Of a stretch of 64,000 nucleotides of DNA, positions 34,885 through 45,607 are shown one piece after another; the first letter of the stretch is position 1, and every line of letters begins with the position of its first letter. Under the pieces are notes generated by a model. It saw only the letters and a list, made by a program, of their open reading frames with translations, made no database searches and had not been told where the DNA came from. The DNA lies in assembly GCA_019426215.1 (NCBI GenBank), contig CM033401.1:22759134-22823133 (forward strand). Reading direction: 5' to 3'. This DNA is from Buddleja alternifolia. Its lineage: Eukaryota > Streptophyta > Magnoliopsida > Lamiales > Scrophulariaceae. The position numbers were made by a program, and so were the translations under genes.

Positions 34885-37800
34885 ATGGCACCCAAAGCTT
34901 CAAAAACATCCAAGTCTGACACCGAAAAAACTTCCCATACTGAAAAACCAGTTACGGTTAACGCCGGATTTCTGATTAACTGGGATTACCTTTATGAGAA
35001 CCAAAACTTTTCTCTTCGAACGGTTCTTCCACTCGTTCAAGAATCTGGTTTGAGAGACATGATCACTACTTTTTTCAACTACTTTGAAGAAGAATCTCTC
35101 TATTTTTTCAACAATGCCCAGATTTCTGAAGACGGAACTTCCATATCCTGCGTTTTCCCTTTTGCTAAAGGGACCTTTGTTCTCACCCCCTCCTTGATTT
35201 CTTCATTGCTGATTCTGCCCAATGATGGCACTGAGGTAGAAAACGTCACTCTCGGAGATGCTACAAAAGTCTGGGAGTTGATAAAGAAAGAAGATGTTGA
35301 TACTGCGTATGAGCCGAACTTCAAGAAAAATGATATGAAGGGCGAATACGTTATTCTCGATGATCTATGTTCAAAAATGATCGAATACAGAAAAGGGACA
35401 TTCGATAAAGTCACAAACGTTCAATACAAGATGATGGTGGCTATTCTGACCAAGTTAAAAGTTAACTGATCTCTCTACGTTTTTAATCGCTTCAAGGCAG
35501 CGATGACTAAGTCAGTGAATCCCAAGCCCTATGGGATTGTGCTAAGTCGTATTCTTAGCGCTTGCGGTTATACAAAATCTTTTGGCACAAGATTCCAGCT
35601 TCCAAATTCTACGGCAAAAAGATGATTAGTGGAATGCTCAAACCTCGAAAACATGGTGGAGCAGCGGTTCCCAAAAAAGAGTGTCAGCGACTCCAAGCCG
35701 AAGGAGTTGTTCGAAGTGATTATGAAGATCAAGCGTATTCCTCTTCATCATCATCCTCGTCCTCTGAAGAAGTGGTGGTCAAGCGACCTAAGAGAAAGAT
35801 ACTTCTCAAAGTCACTGAGCCATCCAAGTCAGCAAAGAAACAAAAGCCTGAACCAAAGAAGAAGAAGCCGGAGCCCAAAAAGAAGCAAAAGATTCCTTCT
35901 CCCCCTCCTAAATCTCCATCACCTCCTCCAGCGTTTACCTTCTCCGTTCCCGAGGAAGAAGAGGAAGCAGTGGACGTGGAAGTACCGCTTGCACGAAGGC
36001 GTACTCCTACCTCTACTCCCGTAGCATCCTCTAGCGCTACAGCAAAATCAGCACTTAGAGAGTCAGCGAGTGTTCCTCGTTCCCGAAGTCAGCTCAGATC
36101 CTTAAGCCGTTTCTCCATCTGAAAGGCTTTCCAATGTTCAGGCACCAAGTGAAGTAGATATTTCTTATGTTCTCAACACTCTGGAAGAACTAAATATCCC
36201 AATTCATGCTGATCCAATAACTTCTTTTAACGATTTAGAACTCGAAGAAGAAGTTCAAGAGCCTGAGGAACTTGTCCAAGAATCAGATCAAGCGACTGAG
36301 ATAGTCGATAATATTCCTCAGGGTAAGCGATGTAGTCCTTTCAGTTTATAATTTCTACGTAGTAGGTTGTTTGCTTTTCTCAATCGCTTACATGTATCAG
36401 CTCAAGATGGACCTCAAGAGACACCTACTGCTGATGCCCCTCCACTCTCGGAGATTTCCGTTGAAATAGACATGGACATGGCAACTGTTGTGGATATCGC
36501 TAAGAAAGCATCTCAAGACCTTCCTGACGCTGAAACATCATCAGCCAGTGAAGCGACTTTAAACGCTGAGAGGTCGATAGAAGTGGCCCCCATCCCAACA
36601 GAAGCTATTGCCCTCGTTCCTACGCCAACAGGACCTCCTCCTCGTGTCATTGATTTCTTCCCGCGCGGATATCATCCAGATGTTGAATTTTATTATGCCA
36701 CCCGAGAACGTGACACTCAAACGCTTGCCGAGTCGGAAATCCAATTTCAAACAACTCTCCATCGGCCTGATCTTTCAGACTCTTACAAGTTTGAAATTTT
36801 TGAGCGTTTTGCCGATCTAGGTCTATATAAACTGGAGCGTCTTCAATCACGCCTTGAATATATTCATCGTCCAGCGTTCAACAGATCTGAATTTGACGAA
36901 AAATGATTCAATTTCACTGGTCGCTCAGACGAGTCCTTTTATCCTCTTCGATCAAACAAGATTGTTTTCAAAAACCCCCACATGGGTGATTGGAACAAAA
37001 ATCCAGACGAGGAAGATCTCAATAAGCTAGGCTATTCGGCTCTCCCCTCCGTTGTCAAGTCTCCTCAGAACGCTCTCTCTCCTAATCCACTTAAGTTATG
37101 GAAAGGAAAAGGACCGCTTGTTGCGGAGCGTCCAAATCCGGTCAACTCTTGGATAGAAGATGAGGCTCGTGAATATCTTGCCAGATTATGGGCTGAGGAC
37201 TATGAAGAAGAAACTGAACACTTTGAGAAATTTCTTGCCGCTAGAAAAGATCAAGCTAAAGCTATCAAGCTTGGCAAGAGATGGATGATGAATACAACCA
37301 GCTGGGTTGAAGAGTTTGTTTTGCATTTCTACACCCTCGATGAACTTGTGAGATATCCATTTCTATTTCAGTTTGGAATAGAGTACAGACGCAGAGGATA
37401 TGCAACCTTCTTGCTCCAGCAGCGTCAGTTTATTGCAAGAAATGTTAGAGCTTTGCCACAATATCACCAACCAATCGAAACCTACATTCGCCAGCAACTT
37501 GCCTTATACAGCCAAGGCGGACGCTACGTGTTACATCCTCATGAAGGGTTTGTTCAACGAGTCTTTCTTGACCTGAATGAAGACACTTCATCAAGTAAAC
37601 AACCAATTCTTCCAGGACAGAGTCAGATTTGTGTTGATGTTTCGAATGAACACGCTGAATTTGCTGAGTTCCACAGAACTATGAGAGCAGTGTTTGAAAA
37701 TGCCCAAGCGCTGGACATCAGTTTCAATCACTTTTTCGGGTGTTACAATTTCAGAGGATATACTCTTCACACCGTGCTCTTTAGTGAATCCAATATTCAA

Positions 37801-39215
37801 GTGGCCAAGATGTTATCACTAATCAGGCCAATGAACCATGAAGCAACTCAAGCGCTCATGCATTTGATTTTGGACTTTTTCAACCGTTATACTTCAGGGA
37901 TTGCTTTACCGAAAGATGTGCAACTGGCACTAAGTACCGAAGAGCGCGAAGACGCTATATTCTTTATCCCGCAATCCAGCCTGATCAGTCCCAGGCATGT
38001 GATGGAAGCCCTTGGCCCCCTCTGGGTTTTTGGTGTTAGATAACCTTCTTCCCCAATGCAAATTATAGAAGAAGTCTTTGCTCCTACTGCGGAAGTCGCT
38101 CAATTTCCTGAGGCTTCTTTTCCAGATTCTTCCAGCGCCCCGATAGTCGAGCCCCCAGTTCTAGCAGATTCAGTCATGGATCAAGCAATTGAAGAAGTGC
38201 ACGCTGAAATTGCACAAACGCCTATCGAGACCTTTATTAGAGATAAATCCAAAGACAAGGCTGCGATTTCTAGTTCTTACGAACTTCTCCCATCCCCAGA
38301 GCGTCCTTCTTCCGATTCGGATTCTGAAAGTGATTCAGATGCTAGAGACTTCAGACAGGAAGTCCAAAACTCGCTCCACAATATTGAAGATTCCTGCTCT
38401 AAGATTTTTGAGACTGCTGATAGAAATATCCAACTAATGTCTGATACGCGCAGTCGTGATATTGCACACGCTTCAAACACAAGCACTGTTACAATCATGA
38501 AGAGCATATCACCTCTTATCGCTGAACTCTCATCCGAATTCAACCGTCACTTAGCCCAGAGCGCTTCGGCTGATGCTGACAGACATATTTTGGCCGATGC
38601 CGCTGCTCAGAGCATCGCTCACCAAGTTGCTCTCTTAGTTGACGAAGTTCGACTCTGAGAAGTCGCTGAGTTGAAAACCTCTCTTGATGATGCCAAGAAG
38701 GGGGAAAATACAGAAAAACATCAAGCGTCCAAAGTAATGTCAAAGACTGATAATAAAAATTGGCGATCAATGATGGAAGAACTAATGAGCATCAAGAAGA
38801 TGTTAACTAAAAAGAGAAAGCCAAGGTATTATCTAGGAAGATATCCCCTTCCGGAATTGGACGTTGACTTCCTAGAAGGTATTATCTAGGAAGATATCCC
38901 CTTCCGAAATTGGACGTTGACTTCCTAGAAGGTATGGGATTTCAACCTTTTGCCGGACCGCTAAGACGACCTATCAATTGGAGATCGTCAAAAGATCCAA
39001 GAAAAGATATCTATCACGATTTAATTCGTGAACTTGGAATTTCTCCAAGAGAGTGGACGAAAAGGTTGTTAGAACTTACTGAAAGCGCCAGACTTCGTAA
39101 GCATGATTACGATGAAGTTCAACATACGACAATGATTGACATTGATCGTCTCCTGATGGACTTAGCGCTAGAAATTCTCCAAGGCGAAGAAAGAGCAAAG
39201 CGACAGAAAAAGTGA
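34885..39215 (+). pseudogene. Long extra 3' frame of the SIRE-like element, function unknown
   Basis: From ATG 34885 to TGA 39215 the coding pattern runs for about 1,400 codons, interrupted by TGA 35467, a frame change near 35550, another near 36118, a TAA near 36349, TGA 36904, TAA 38041, TGA 38656, and a 53 bp tandem duplication at 38825-38930. Parts: residues 1-195 (WDYLYENQNFSLRTVLPLVQ, PFAKGTFVLTPSLISSLLIL) resemble the domain called putative plant transposon protein in envelope-like retrotransposon ORFs; then a Ser run and Lys/Pro-rich linker (35745-35935); an acidic Pro/Ala-rich region; a folded-looking block at 36982-38043; Ser/Asp-rich and helical segments; a basic end. I see no clear membrane segment or signal peptide, so an envelope role is not supported. 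Position matches the envelope-like ORF of SIRE elements. Confidence 0.65.
38825..38930 (+). repeat. 53 bp tandem duplication in the 3' frame
   Basis: Two copies (38825-38877, 38878-38930) starting GGTATTATCTAGGAAG and differing at one base. As 53 is not a multiple of three it shifts the frame; the reading before and after agrees if one copy is ignored. Confidence 0.92.
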
Positions 39216-39453
39216 ATGATTTTTTTCTTCTCGCCTTGTTTTTTGTTTTTAGTATAAATCATGTATGTTTATTCTTTCAATATATGAATGATTTATTGCT
39301 GAAACATCTTGTTGAAGCTAATCTAACTTTAGCTAACTTTACTAACTTTTTGAACGCTAACTTATATTCATTTGGGTTTTTCTTTTAAGTAACTCTTAAA
39401 TTATAAAAGAGTTATAAGAGTTAAAGTCTTGACATCATCAAAAAGGGGGAAAT
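39216..39453 (+). other. 3' untranslated part and polypurine tract
   Basis: AT-rich, with AAAAAGGGGGAAAT at about 39440-39453 directly before the 3' LTR. No gene. Confidence 0.8.
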
Positions 39454-40948
39454 TGTTAGGAAATTTCATGTTAGATGTTTTGATAATGACAAGATAGGAT
39501 TCAATGTTAGATCCCAAATAAAATGTAAGTTTATGTTTTCCATAGATCATTGCTAAAGCGTTTGAAAGTTTGTAATTTTGTTTAGGCTTGTAATTTTTAT
39601 CTTTGTAGGTTTTAGACTAAGTATTAGATACTGAATCGCTAATAGAATTCTAGGTGAGTCTATTAGAGAAGAAGTTGAAGATCAGCGTCTGAAGTCAACC
39701 AGAGATGAAGATTTGTCTCTTAGCGTCCGTCAAACGCTAAAGGAACCTTTTTCAGGATTTATGGATCAAAGCGCTCAAAGCACTTAAGCGATCAATGACA
39801 AATTCACCTGAAATAAATCATCAAGTCACGAAGGACTTAAATGCAATCATTCAATGGACATTTATTTCCAACGGGAAATAAATTCAAATGCATTAAATGC
39901 CTGATAAGAGCATTAAATGTGATAAGCTACTGTGACCTGTGGACAAGCCACCTTTTTGACCAGACTGTCAGAACTTCAGAGTTCATAGCTGCTACCATCC
40001 AATCGGTGCCAGCAGTATTTCAGGAATGTCAGGCTTTAGGTAGAATCACGCGCTGCATGAAAGGCACGCTCCTAGATGTGTCCAACGGACAGATCCCAAG
40101 AATTGCCTATAAATACCTTACCTTCAGCAGACCCTAAAAAGAGTGGTACAAAAACATTTACAAGAGAAAATTACGTACACAAGAAAAAGCTTAGAATCTC
40201 CATAGCCTAAAATTCCTTCAAGCTTTTTATCTACATTCCAGACAGTCACCAATATCTCAAACATCTTCCAAAGAAGAAACATAAATTCCCATTGAGATAT
40301 TCCAAGTTGTTTGATCTTCCCAAATACAAACAAACCCTTGTGACAAAAACCTCAACCTTTCATCTGAGTGAGAAAAATTGTTGAACTCATTACAGGCAGT
40401 ATTTCTGAGTGAGAGAAGCTTGTAGAAGACGATCTTCATTGGTGCTGAAATCTGTGTGATCAAGGAGCCCGAGATCATCTTCATTCTTTACTATCTTGTA
40501 GAAGATTCTGTGTGATTCTTTGATAATCATCTTAGTAATTTCTTCCAAGTGAAAAAGGAGAAGAAGGACGTAGCTGGGATTACATCACCCAGTGAACCTT
40601 ACAAATTATTGTGTCATTTATATTTTACTGTCTTACATCCGTCATATTACATTATTCTAAAAGACAAGTAAAATTGCAAAGCGATTAAATTATCTAAAAG
40701 AACGCTAAAAATAATTTCCGCTGTGCTAACCCTGATTAAGTGATCTAAGCGTTACCCTACTTTGGTAAATTGCTAAACTCACCAAGTCTAAGTTATCTTT
40801 ACTGAAGCGCCTAACCCAAGCGCTCAGTCTTCCAAGCGTTCAGATCTTTTGAAAAGTAATACGAAATTTTTGAAGTCTAAAAGACTTCAGGGTCTATTCA
40901 ACCCCCCCCCCCCTTCTAGACCCTTTCGTATGTCACTTGGGACCAGCA
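39454..40948 (+). repeat. 3' LTR of the SIRE-like element
   Basis: 1495 bp, TGTTAGGAAA...GGGACCAGCA. TATA box TATAAATA at 40108. Twelve-base C run at 40902-40913. Close match to the solo LTR at 25111-26594. Its sequence just before the target AAGTC confirms the shared insertion site. Confidence 0.93.
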
Positions 40949-41663
40949 AAGTCGAGGTATTTAAATGCTTTGGCCAAAGACTTTCATCCTCACTTATTCA
41001 TGATCGCATAGGATATTTTACTCATTCACTTATGAGAGAATAAATTCCATATTGCAAATCAGTTAACAATGCTACTTGCCCATCAAGTCGCACTTCAAGG
41101 TCGATTCCACCAACAGTTGATTTGAATCTAACTACTCTAATGACAGAATTGATGTCACAAGTACATCTTCAACTCGAATTCTCAGGTCAGAGGTTCACAC
41201 GTACCTATCACTACTTATCAGTTTCATCATTGACTGTCAATGAGTGAATACCCATGTGATGAACTGATGCGAGCCGTGTTCAAACATATCAGTCCAACTG
41301 ACACGTCTATGATATAAGTTCCCACTACCATTTTCATTGTATACGACTGACACTTTCTTTGTCGAAACTTACATCATACAAGTCTTTATTCATTATTGAT
41401 GCCCAATCAATATTTCTTAGACTTGCGAACCCTTTTAGATGTCAATGGTCAAACCATTCTAGTGCCTTTCCTCCTATCCCATAGGAGGTAGAAGGTTCGC
41501 CTTGTCATCAAGGACTTTATGTTGTTTATTCACACCTTATAAATGCCTATAAGAAAACAACAATCAACTATCTTATATTAATAGAAAAATCATAGTTTAG
41601 TTATAATGTTTATGCCTTATAAATCTATCCTCTTTATGGCATTCGAGGGCATATACTCTAACA
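40949..41663 (-). repeat. Duplicated copia LTR tail
   Basis: Second copy of the outer 5' LTR part, starting in the AAGTC target and ending ACTCTAACA at 41663, followed by GCAGG (41664-41668). It keeps bases missing from 26595-27298 near 26838. Confidence 0.92.
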
Positions 41664-42291
41664 GCAGGTATATAAGAACTACTGGACATTGACTCAACTT
41701 CTTGTAATTGCTCTACTAGGTAAGAGAAAAAGAATCGACTTCCATATATTTAAGGGGTTAATCAAGCGTATGTTACTAGTGAGTTTAAATAGTTGATTTT
41801 ATTATTTTTCATCGTTTATGTTTGGAATTGGTCGAGGTTTCTGAATTTTGAATTGCCTGGTGTTTATTTATGTTTATGGGTGCTTAAAATAGATGAAAAT
41901 ATTTATACATGTGATTTGTCAGTTGTGTAATTGGTTACAAAATGTATATTACTCTAATTAAATTCATACACTAGATAATTACTTAAAAAGGAAAAATTAT
42001 GAATACACCAGATAGTGAATTAAATTAAATGGTCAAGAATTTAGATGTTGTAATGTAGATTTAGCACTTTTCTGTTCATGTACTTAAGTATTCTCTTTAA
42101 AAGCATACTGACAACAAGATATGTTATATGATTATATGATGTATGATTAGAGAGGCATATGATAACTAATCACTAGTCACTATTCTGTTCTCACTTTACA
42201 TATATACACAGGGATTATATATAATATATATATACACACTGAAACACACAAATAGATATGATTAAAAATATTTCTATGCAGAACAATTATC

Positions 42292-42570
42292 ATGTCTCCA
42301 GATAGGAGTTGGATTAAGAATAGGGTATGTGGAACTGATATCACAGAAGAGTACCAAATAGGGGTTCAAAAATTCATAGAATTATGCCAACAATATCCAC
42401 AATATATGGACCGAGGAAACATTCGATGTCCATGTTGTGATTGTAAGAGCCAAAACTTTATTCCACCGGATACAGTCAACTTTCACCTTCATTGGAGAGG
42501 GTTTGAAATTGATTATATTAATTGGGTAAAGCAAGGGGAGATTTTTATGTCCTTGACATGTGTTTTTTAG
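42292..42570 (+). pseudogene. CACTA transposase-associated domain (second copy)
   Basis: Same 92-codon reading as 27927-28205; the DNA differs at about one position. It sits upstream of the remaining TNPA-like exons, so this is the copy in its original setting. Splice-like context follows (stop inside a likely intron). Confidence 0.85.
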
Positions 42571-42953
42571 GAATAGATAACTCTATTTAGATTGTTTGCT
42601 TGGAAGTGATCTGTATAAATAACTTTTATGGTATTGATATATTTCAAATAATAAATTTATGTCCTTGATATGTATTGCTTATGATTTTATAACTCTATCT
42701 TAATTCTAATTATTTTAATTATATTTGTCTTAAACTGTAGTCTAAAAAGAATGGTGGGAATCCGGTGCTTTTTTAAAAAGCTTTTGAGCAGTATCATAGG
42801 AGAAACAAAGGACAAGGACCTTTTGTGGACAAGAAGTTGAAGAATACATTGGTGAGTTTTTTCTAATAATTACTTATTAATAGATGTTACTCCTTACAAG
42901 ATATCAATTGTTAATTGGTAATATATTAATTACTTTTCTAATTTATTTTGCAG

Positions 42954-43459
42954 GAGACTTATACTGAGAAACTAAAGCAGAATCAATCTCAAAGTGATGG
43001 ACCAACGACGCTGCCCTCTGTTAAAGCTTCATGCATCATTTATCCCGACGCATGGGCTGAGGCGTCTGGTGGACCAAAATCCAGGCGTTGCTACGGGTTT
43101 GGTACCTCGTACAACGAAAGCTCCTCGTCATCGATTCATAACTTAAGCATCAATCACTCACAAGTAGAAACAGGGAATGCGAAAAAGATTCAAGAATTAG
43201 AGAAAGAATTGGAAAAGCAACAAGTAGAAATGAAAAAAGAATATCGAGCAAGGTATTAAGGATGGTATCAAGGATGCTCTTACGTCCCTCGGTATGTATC
43301 CGGTCCAACATCCTTCTCCCAGACATTTATCTATTTCAGCTCCCAGGTACTTTCCACCTCCTCCTGGCTACTATCCGGCTCCTGTTCAACATCATCCTTT
43401 TCAGTACCAGCCTTCTAGTCGAGATCATTCTCCCGATGAACACCATACTCGGGATTAGT
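42954..43459 (+). pseudogene. CACTA TNPA-like C-terminal exon, frameshifted
   Basis: After an acceptor TTTATTTTGCAG (to 42953) the text reads ETYTEKLKQNQSQSDG, DAWAEASGGPKSRRCYGFG, then a coiled coil KKIQELEKELEKQQVEMKKE. This is the layout of the plant Ptta/En/Spm (Transposase_24) family: ETY..KL, then GG.K.GR.YG.G, then coiled coil. The frame stops at 43257, but the next frame carries on with DALTSLGMYPVQ and a Pro/Tyr/His-rich tail (RYFPPPPGYYPAPVQHHPF) to TAG at 43459. So one small frameshift lies near 43240-43260. The preceding exon, about 42755-42850, ends GPFVDKKLKNTL before GTGAG. Likely a DNA-binding accessory protein, not a catalyst. Confidence 0.75.
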
Positions 43460-44101
43460 CCATTGCTCGCTCCTATCGCATTTGTTATCTTGATTGAATT
43501 CGTGTAGAACTTTTAGTTATATGTTATGACAATATATTTTACATTTATGATTTTGTCGACATTTGATTATGTATGACATTTTATAATTATTATATTGGTA
43601 TTTTATTTTGGTAATCTCATTTTATGTATATTACTATTATATTATTAGTTAATTGATATTAGTTATAATTGAAAAATATTTTAAAAGAAATTATTGGATA
43701 TATTTAGCAACAAAATTAAGGGTATAAATGTTTGTTGGTGATTTCTAATTTTGAAATTAGGAACAAAAACGTTTGTTGTTGAATAATAGTTTTTTATATT
43801 ATTTCGAATATATTACCATCCAAATTTCCAACAAATTGTTTGCTTGCTAAAAATTAGGAACAAAGTCATTCCTTCCAAATTCGGAACGAAGGCTTTTGTA
43901 GGCAATATTTGTTGATGATTGACAACTAAATTATTTGTAGGTAAATATTGTTGCCAAATTTGCCAGCAAAACTCTTCCTTCCTAAAAATTACTTATAAGC
44001 GATATAAGAACAAAACCTCTTTATTGACAATTTTGTAGTTAATGTAAATTACCAACAAATATTGGTCTTTTCCAAGGAATTTCATTCCCTCCCAAATGGA
44101 G

Positions 44102-44118
44102 TTTTTCTTGTAGTGTTA
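44102..44118. mobile_element. CACTA right terminal inverted repeat and TTA target copy
   Basis: TTTTTCTTGTAGTG ends at 44115 and is followed by TTA. The reverse complement begins CACTACAAGAAAAAC, the sequence that names the superfamily. Confidence 0.85.
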
Positions 44119-45190
44119 ATATTAGGAAATAATTGTCAGGCATACAAATGTTGAGACATACAAATATTGTGTTGATTTGATGACGTCTGTATGGTTAGTT
44201 CCATGGGCTAGTGTACTTATGGTGCACAAAATTTAAAGATCATCATTCAGAAAAAGGCCTTCGATGAGATTGAGATTGAATCAAAAACATTTTTTTTTCC
44301 TACTTATAGAAACATAAACTTTTGCAATAGAAAAGAGTCAGGATTTGTGTAGAACACGTCCGCCGAGAAAAGGATTAAAAATAGCTACATGACGTTTTTG
44401 TTAATTTAAAGAAACGACCTCCATATTTATTCTCTCATTGAAGGGTTTCAGATTTCTTCATTGCCTAAAGAAGAATCAAACATAGTGTTTATCTAAGCTT
44501 TTGCCAACATAGCTAGACGTAATATCTTCTGACATAATAACTACTGAAATTGTAACAATCAAGTGCAAAAATTTTCTGCAATTTCAAATTTTCTACATTT
44601 TTGTTACTTTTCTGATTTTTCTATTTATATGGAATTTTTCCTCATATTTCTTATATTTTAATGACTTTTTCAGAAAAATTCTAGAATTTTCAAATATTTT
44701 TTCTATTTTTCTGTGTTTTATGAATTTCTTTGGAATTATTTTTTGATGTTAAAAATTTTTGGGAAAATATTTGTTCACTACTTTATTCATTTGGTTTGTA
44801 GGCTAATTCATAGGAAATGGTTTGAATACGAATATTGAGAATTTCAGTTAAAGAACATGGGAAAATTACTAAAAATTCTATATACTATCAGATATGAGAA
44901 TATACTATGTGTATCATGGCAAAAATAGGGATATTATTTTTCTATAGGACAATTTTATGAAAAAAATGTGAATATGAGAAGAAGTTATAATATATTTATG
45001 ACTTATCTCCATATAGAATATCAACGACATGGTGATAAAAGAAGCCCAGTTGATAAAAGGAGGAAATTTTTTTTAAAACGTCGTACCACATGGTATTTTT
45101 TCTATTTTATGATATAGTTAGTGATAATTTTTTCAGTAATATAATTAAATTCAAATTATAATACCAAATTAATTTATGAATAATAATGTA
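44119..45190. other. AT-rich intergenic DNA, no gene seen
   Basis: T-rich low-complexity text (44560-44760) and no frame with recognisable protein words on either strand. Confidence 0.6.
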
Positions 45191-45217
45191 CCCATGCAAT
45201 GCACGGGCAAATACTAG
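45191..45217 (+). mobile_element. Helitron-like 3' end
   Basis: A 7 bp stem CCCATGC/GCACGGG (one mismatch) with a 3-base loop is followed six bases later by CTAG and then T at 45218. A hairpin just before CTRR-T is how Helitrons end. The 5' end (TC) is not located, so element size is unknown. Confidence 0.45.
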
Positions 45218-45325
45218 TATGCATAAAAGTGAATCAGAGTTACAGCGGTTATGTCATCTAAAACAACATTTAAGTTCTCATTTTCTTTTTCTAACGGTCT
45301 TTCTAGTAATGATATCTTATAATTT

Positions 45326-45481
45326 AAGCTCAAAATTCACTTAAACAGTCTCTATTAGCTCAACTTAAATATATTAATTTCAACAATGGAATTCAGAAAA
45401 AGTAAGCTCAAAATTCAACTTAAACGCCTTTATTAGATCAACTTAATATATTAATTTCAACAACGGAATTCAAAAAAAGTA
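45326..45481 (+). repeat. Two direct copies of a 78 bp unit
   Basis: AAGCTCAAAATTCA... at 45326-45403 and 45404-45481, similar throughout. No coding meaning. Confidence 0.85.
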
Positions 45482-45579
45482 ATGATTGTATATATTTTCA
45501 ATTTTCACAACAAGCAACCAATCTTAAAATGAAAGGAAAAAAACTCTAATTTTAACATTATACATAAATATAATATGTA

Positions 45580-45607
45580 TTCGTGCATAGCATGGAATTC
45601 ACGCTAG
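45580..45607 (+). mobile_element. Second Helitron-like 3' end
   Basis: CGTGCATAGCATGG (short hairpin) then CTAG at 45604-45607 followed by T. Resembles the end at 45217, 390 bp upstream; possibly two small related elements side by side. Confidence 0.35.

Larger units (their letters stand above)
28549..40948 (+). mobile_element. SIRE-like Ty1/copia element with long extra 3' frame
   Basis: A truncated 5' LTR (28549-28724) is followed by the initiator tRNA-Met primer site, gag (28857-30835), pol (30849-34088), an 800 bp spacer, a 4.3 kb decayed frame (34885-39215), a polypurine tract and a complete 3' LTR (39454-40948). The right flank AAGTC (40949-40953) matches the target duplication of the solo copy. 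Pol words, and extra coding capacity after RNase H, fit the SIRE/Maximus lineage of Ty1/copia. About 10.7 kb internal length. Disabled by in-frame stops, mostly transition mutations. Confidence 0.9.
39454..42914 (+). repeat. Segmental duplication, right copy
   Basis: Repeats 25111-28548: SIRE-like LTR, copia LTR tail, CACTA segment. Homology stops at ATTGTTAA near 42914, after which the original CACTA sequence continues (TTGGTAATATATTAATT), while the left copy jumps to SIRE-like LTR. Confidence 0.9.
41664..44115 (+). mobile_element. CACTA (En/Spm) transposon, right part with terminus
   Basis: Carries the transposase-associated frame (42292-42570), a partial next exon (about 42745-42850), a TNPA-like exon (42954-43459) and an AT-rich subterminal region with repeated words such as ATTAGGAACAAA and CCAACAAAT (43680-44060). 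It ends GTTTTTCTTGTAGTG at 44115, which is the complement of the classic CACTACAAGAAAAAC terminus; the next bases TTA (44116-44118) would be the 3 bp target copy. The catalytic Transposase_21 region is absent, so it is a deletion derivative. The left terminus was not found. Confidence 0.85.

Noticed and set aside
34885..39215. Calling the long 3' frame an envelope gene
   Set aside because: Its position fits envelope-like frames of SIRE elements, but no signal peptide, cleavage site or membrane span can be seen.
43262..43507. 81-codon hydrophobic frame on +
   Set aside because: It is a shadow of the Pro/Tyr/His-rich TNPA-like tail, which reads sensibly in the neighbouring frame to 43459.
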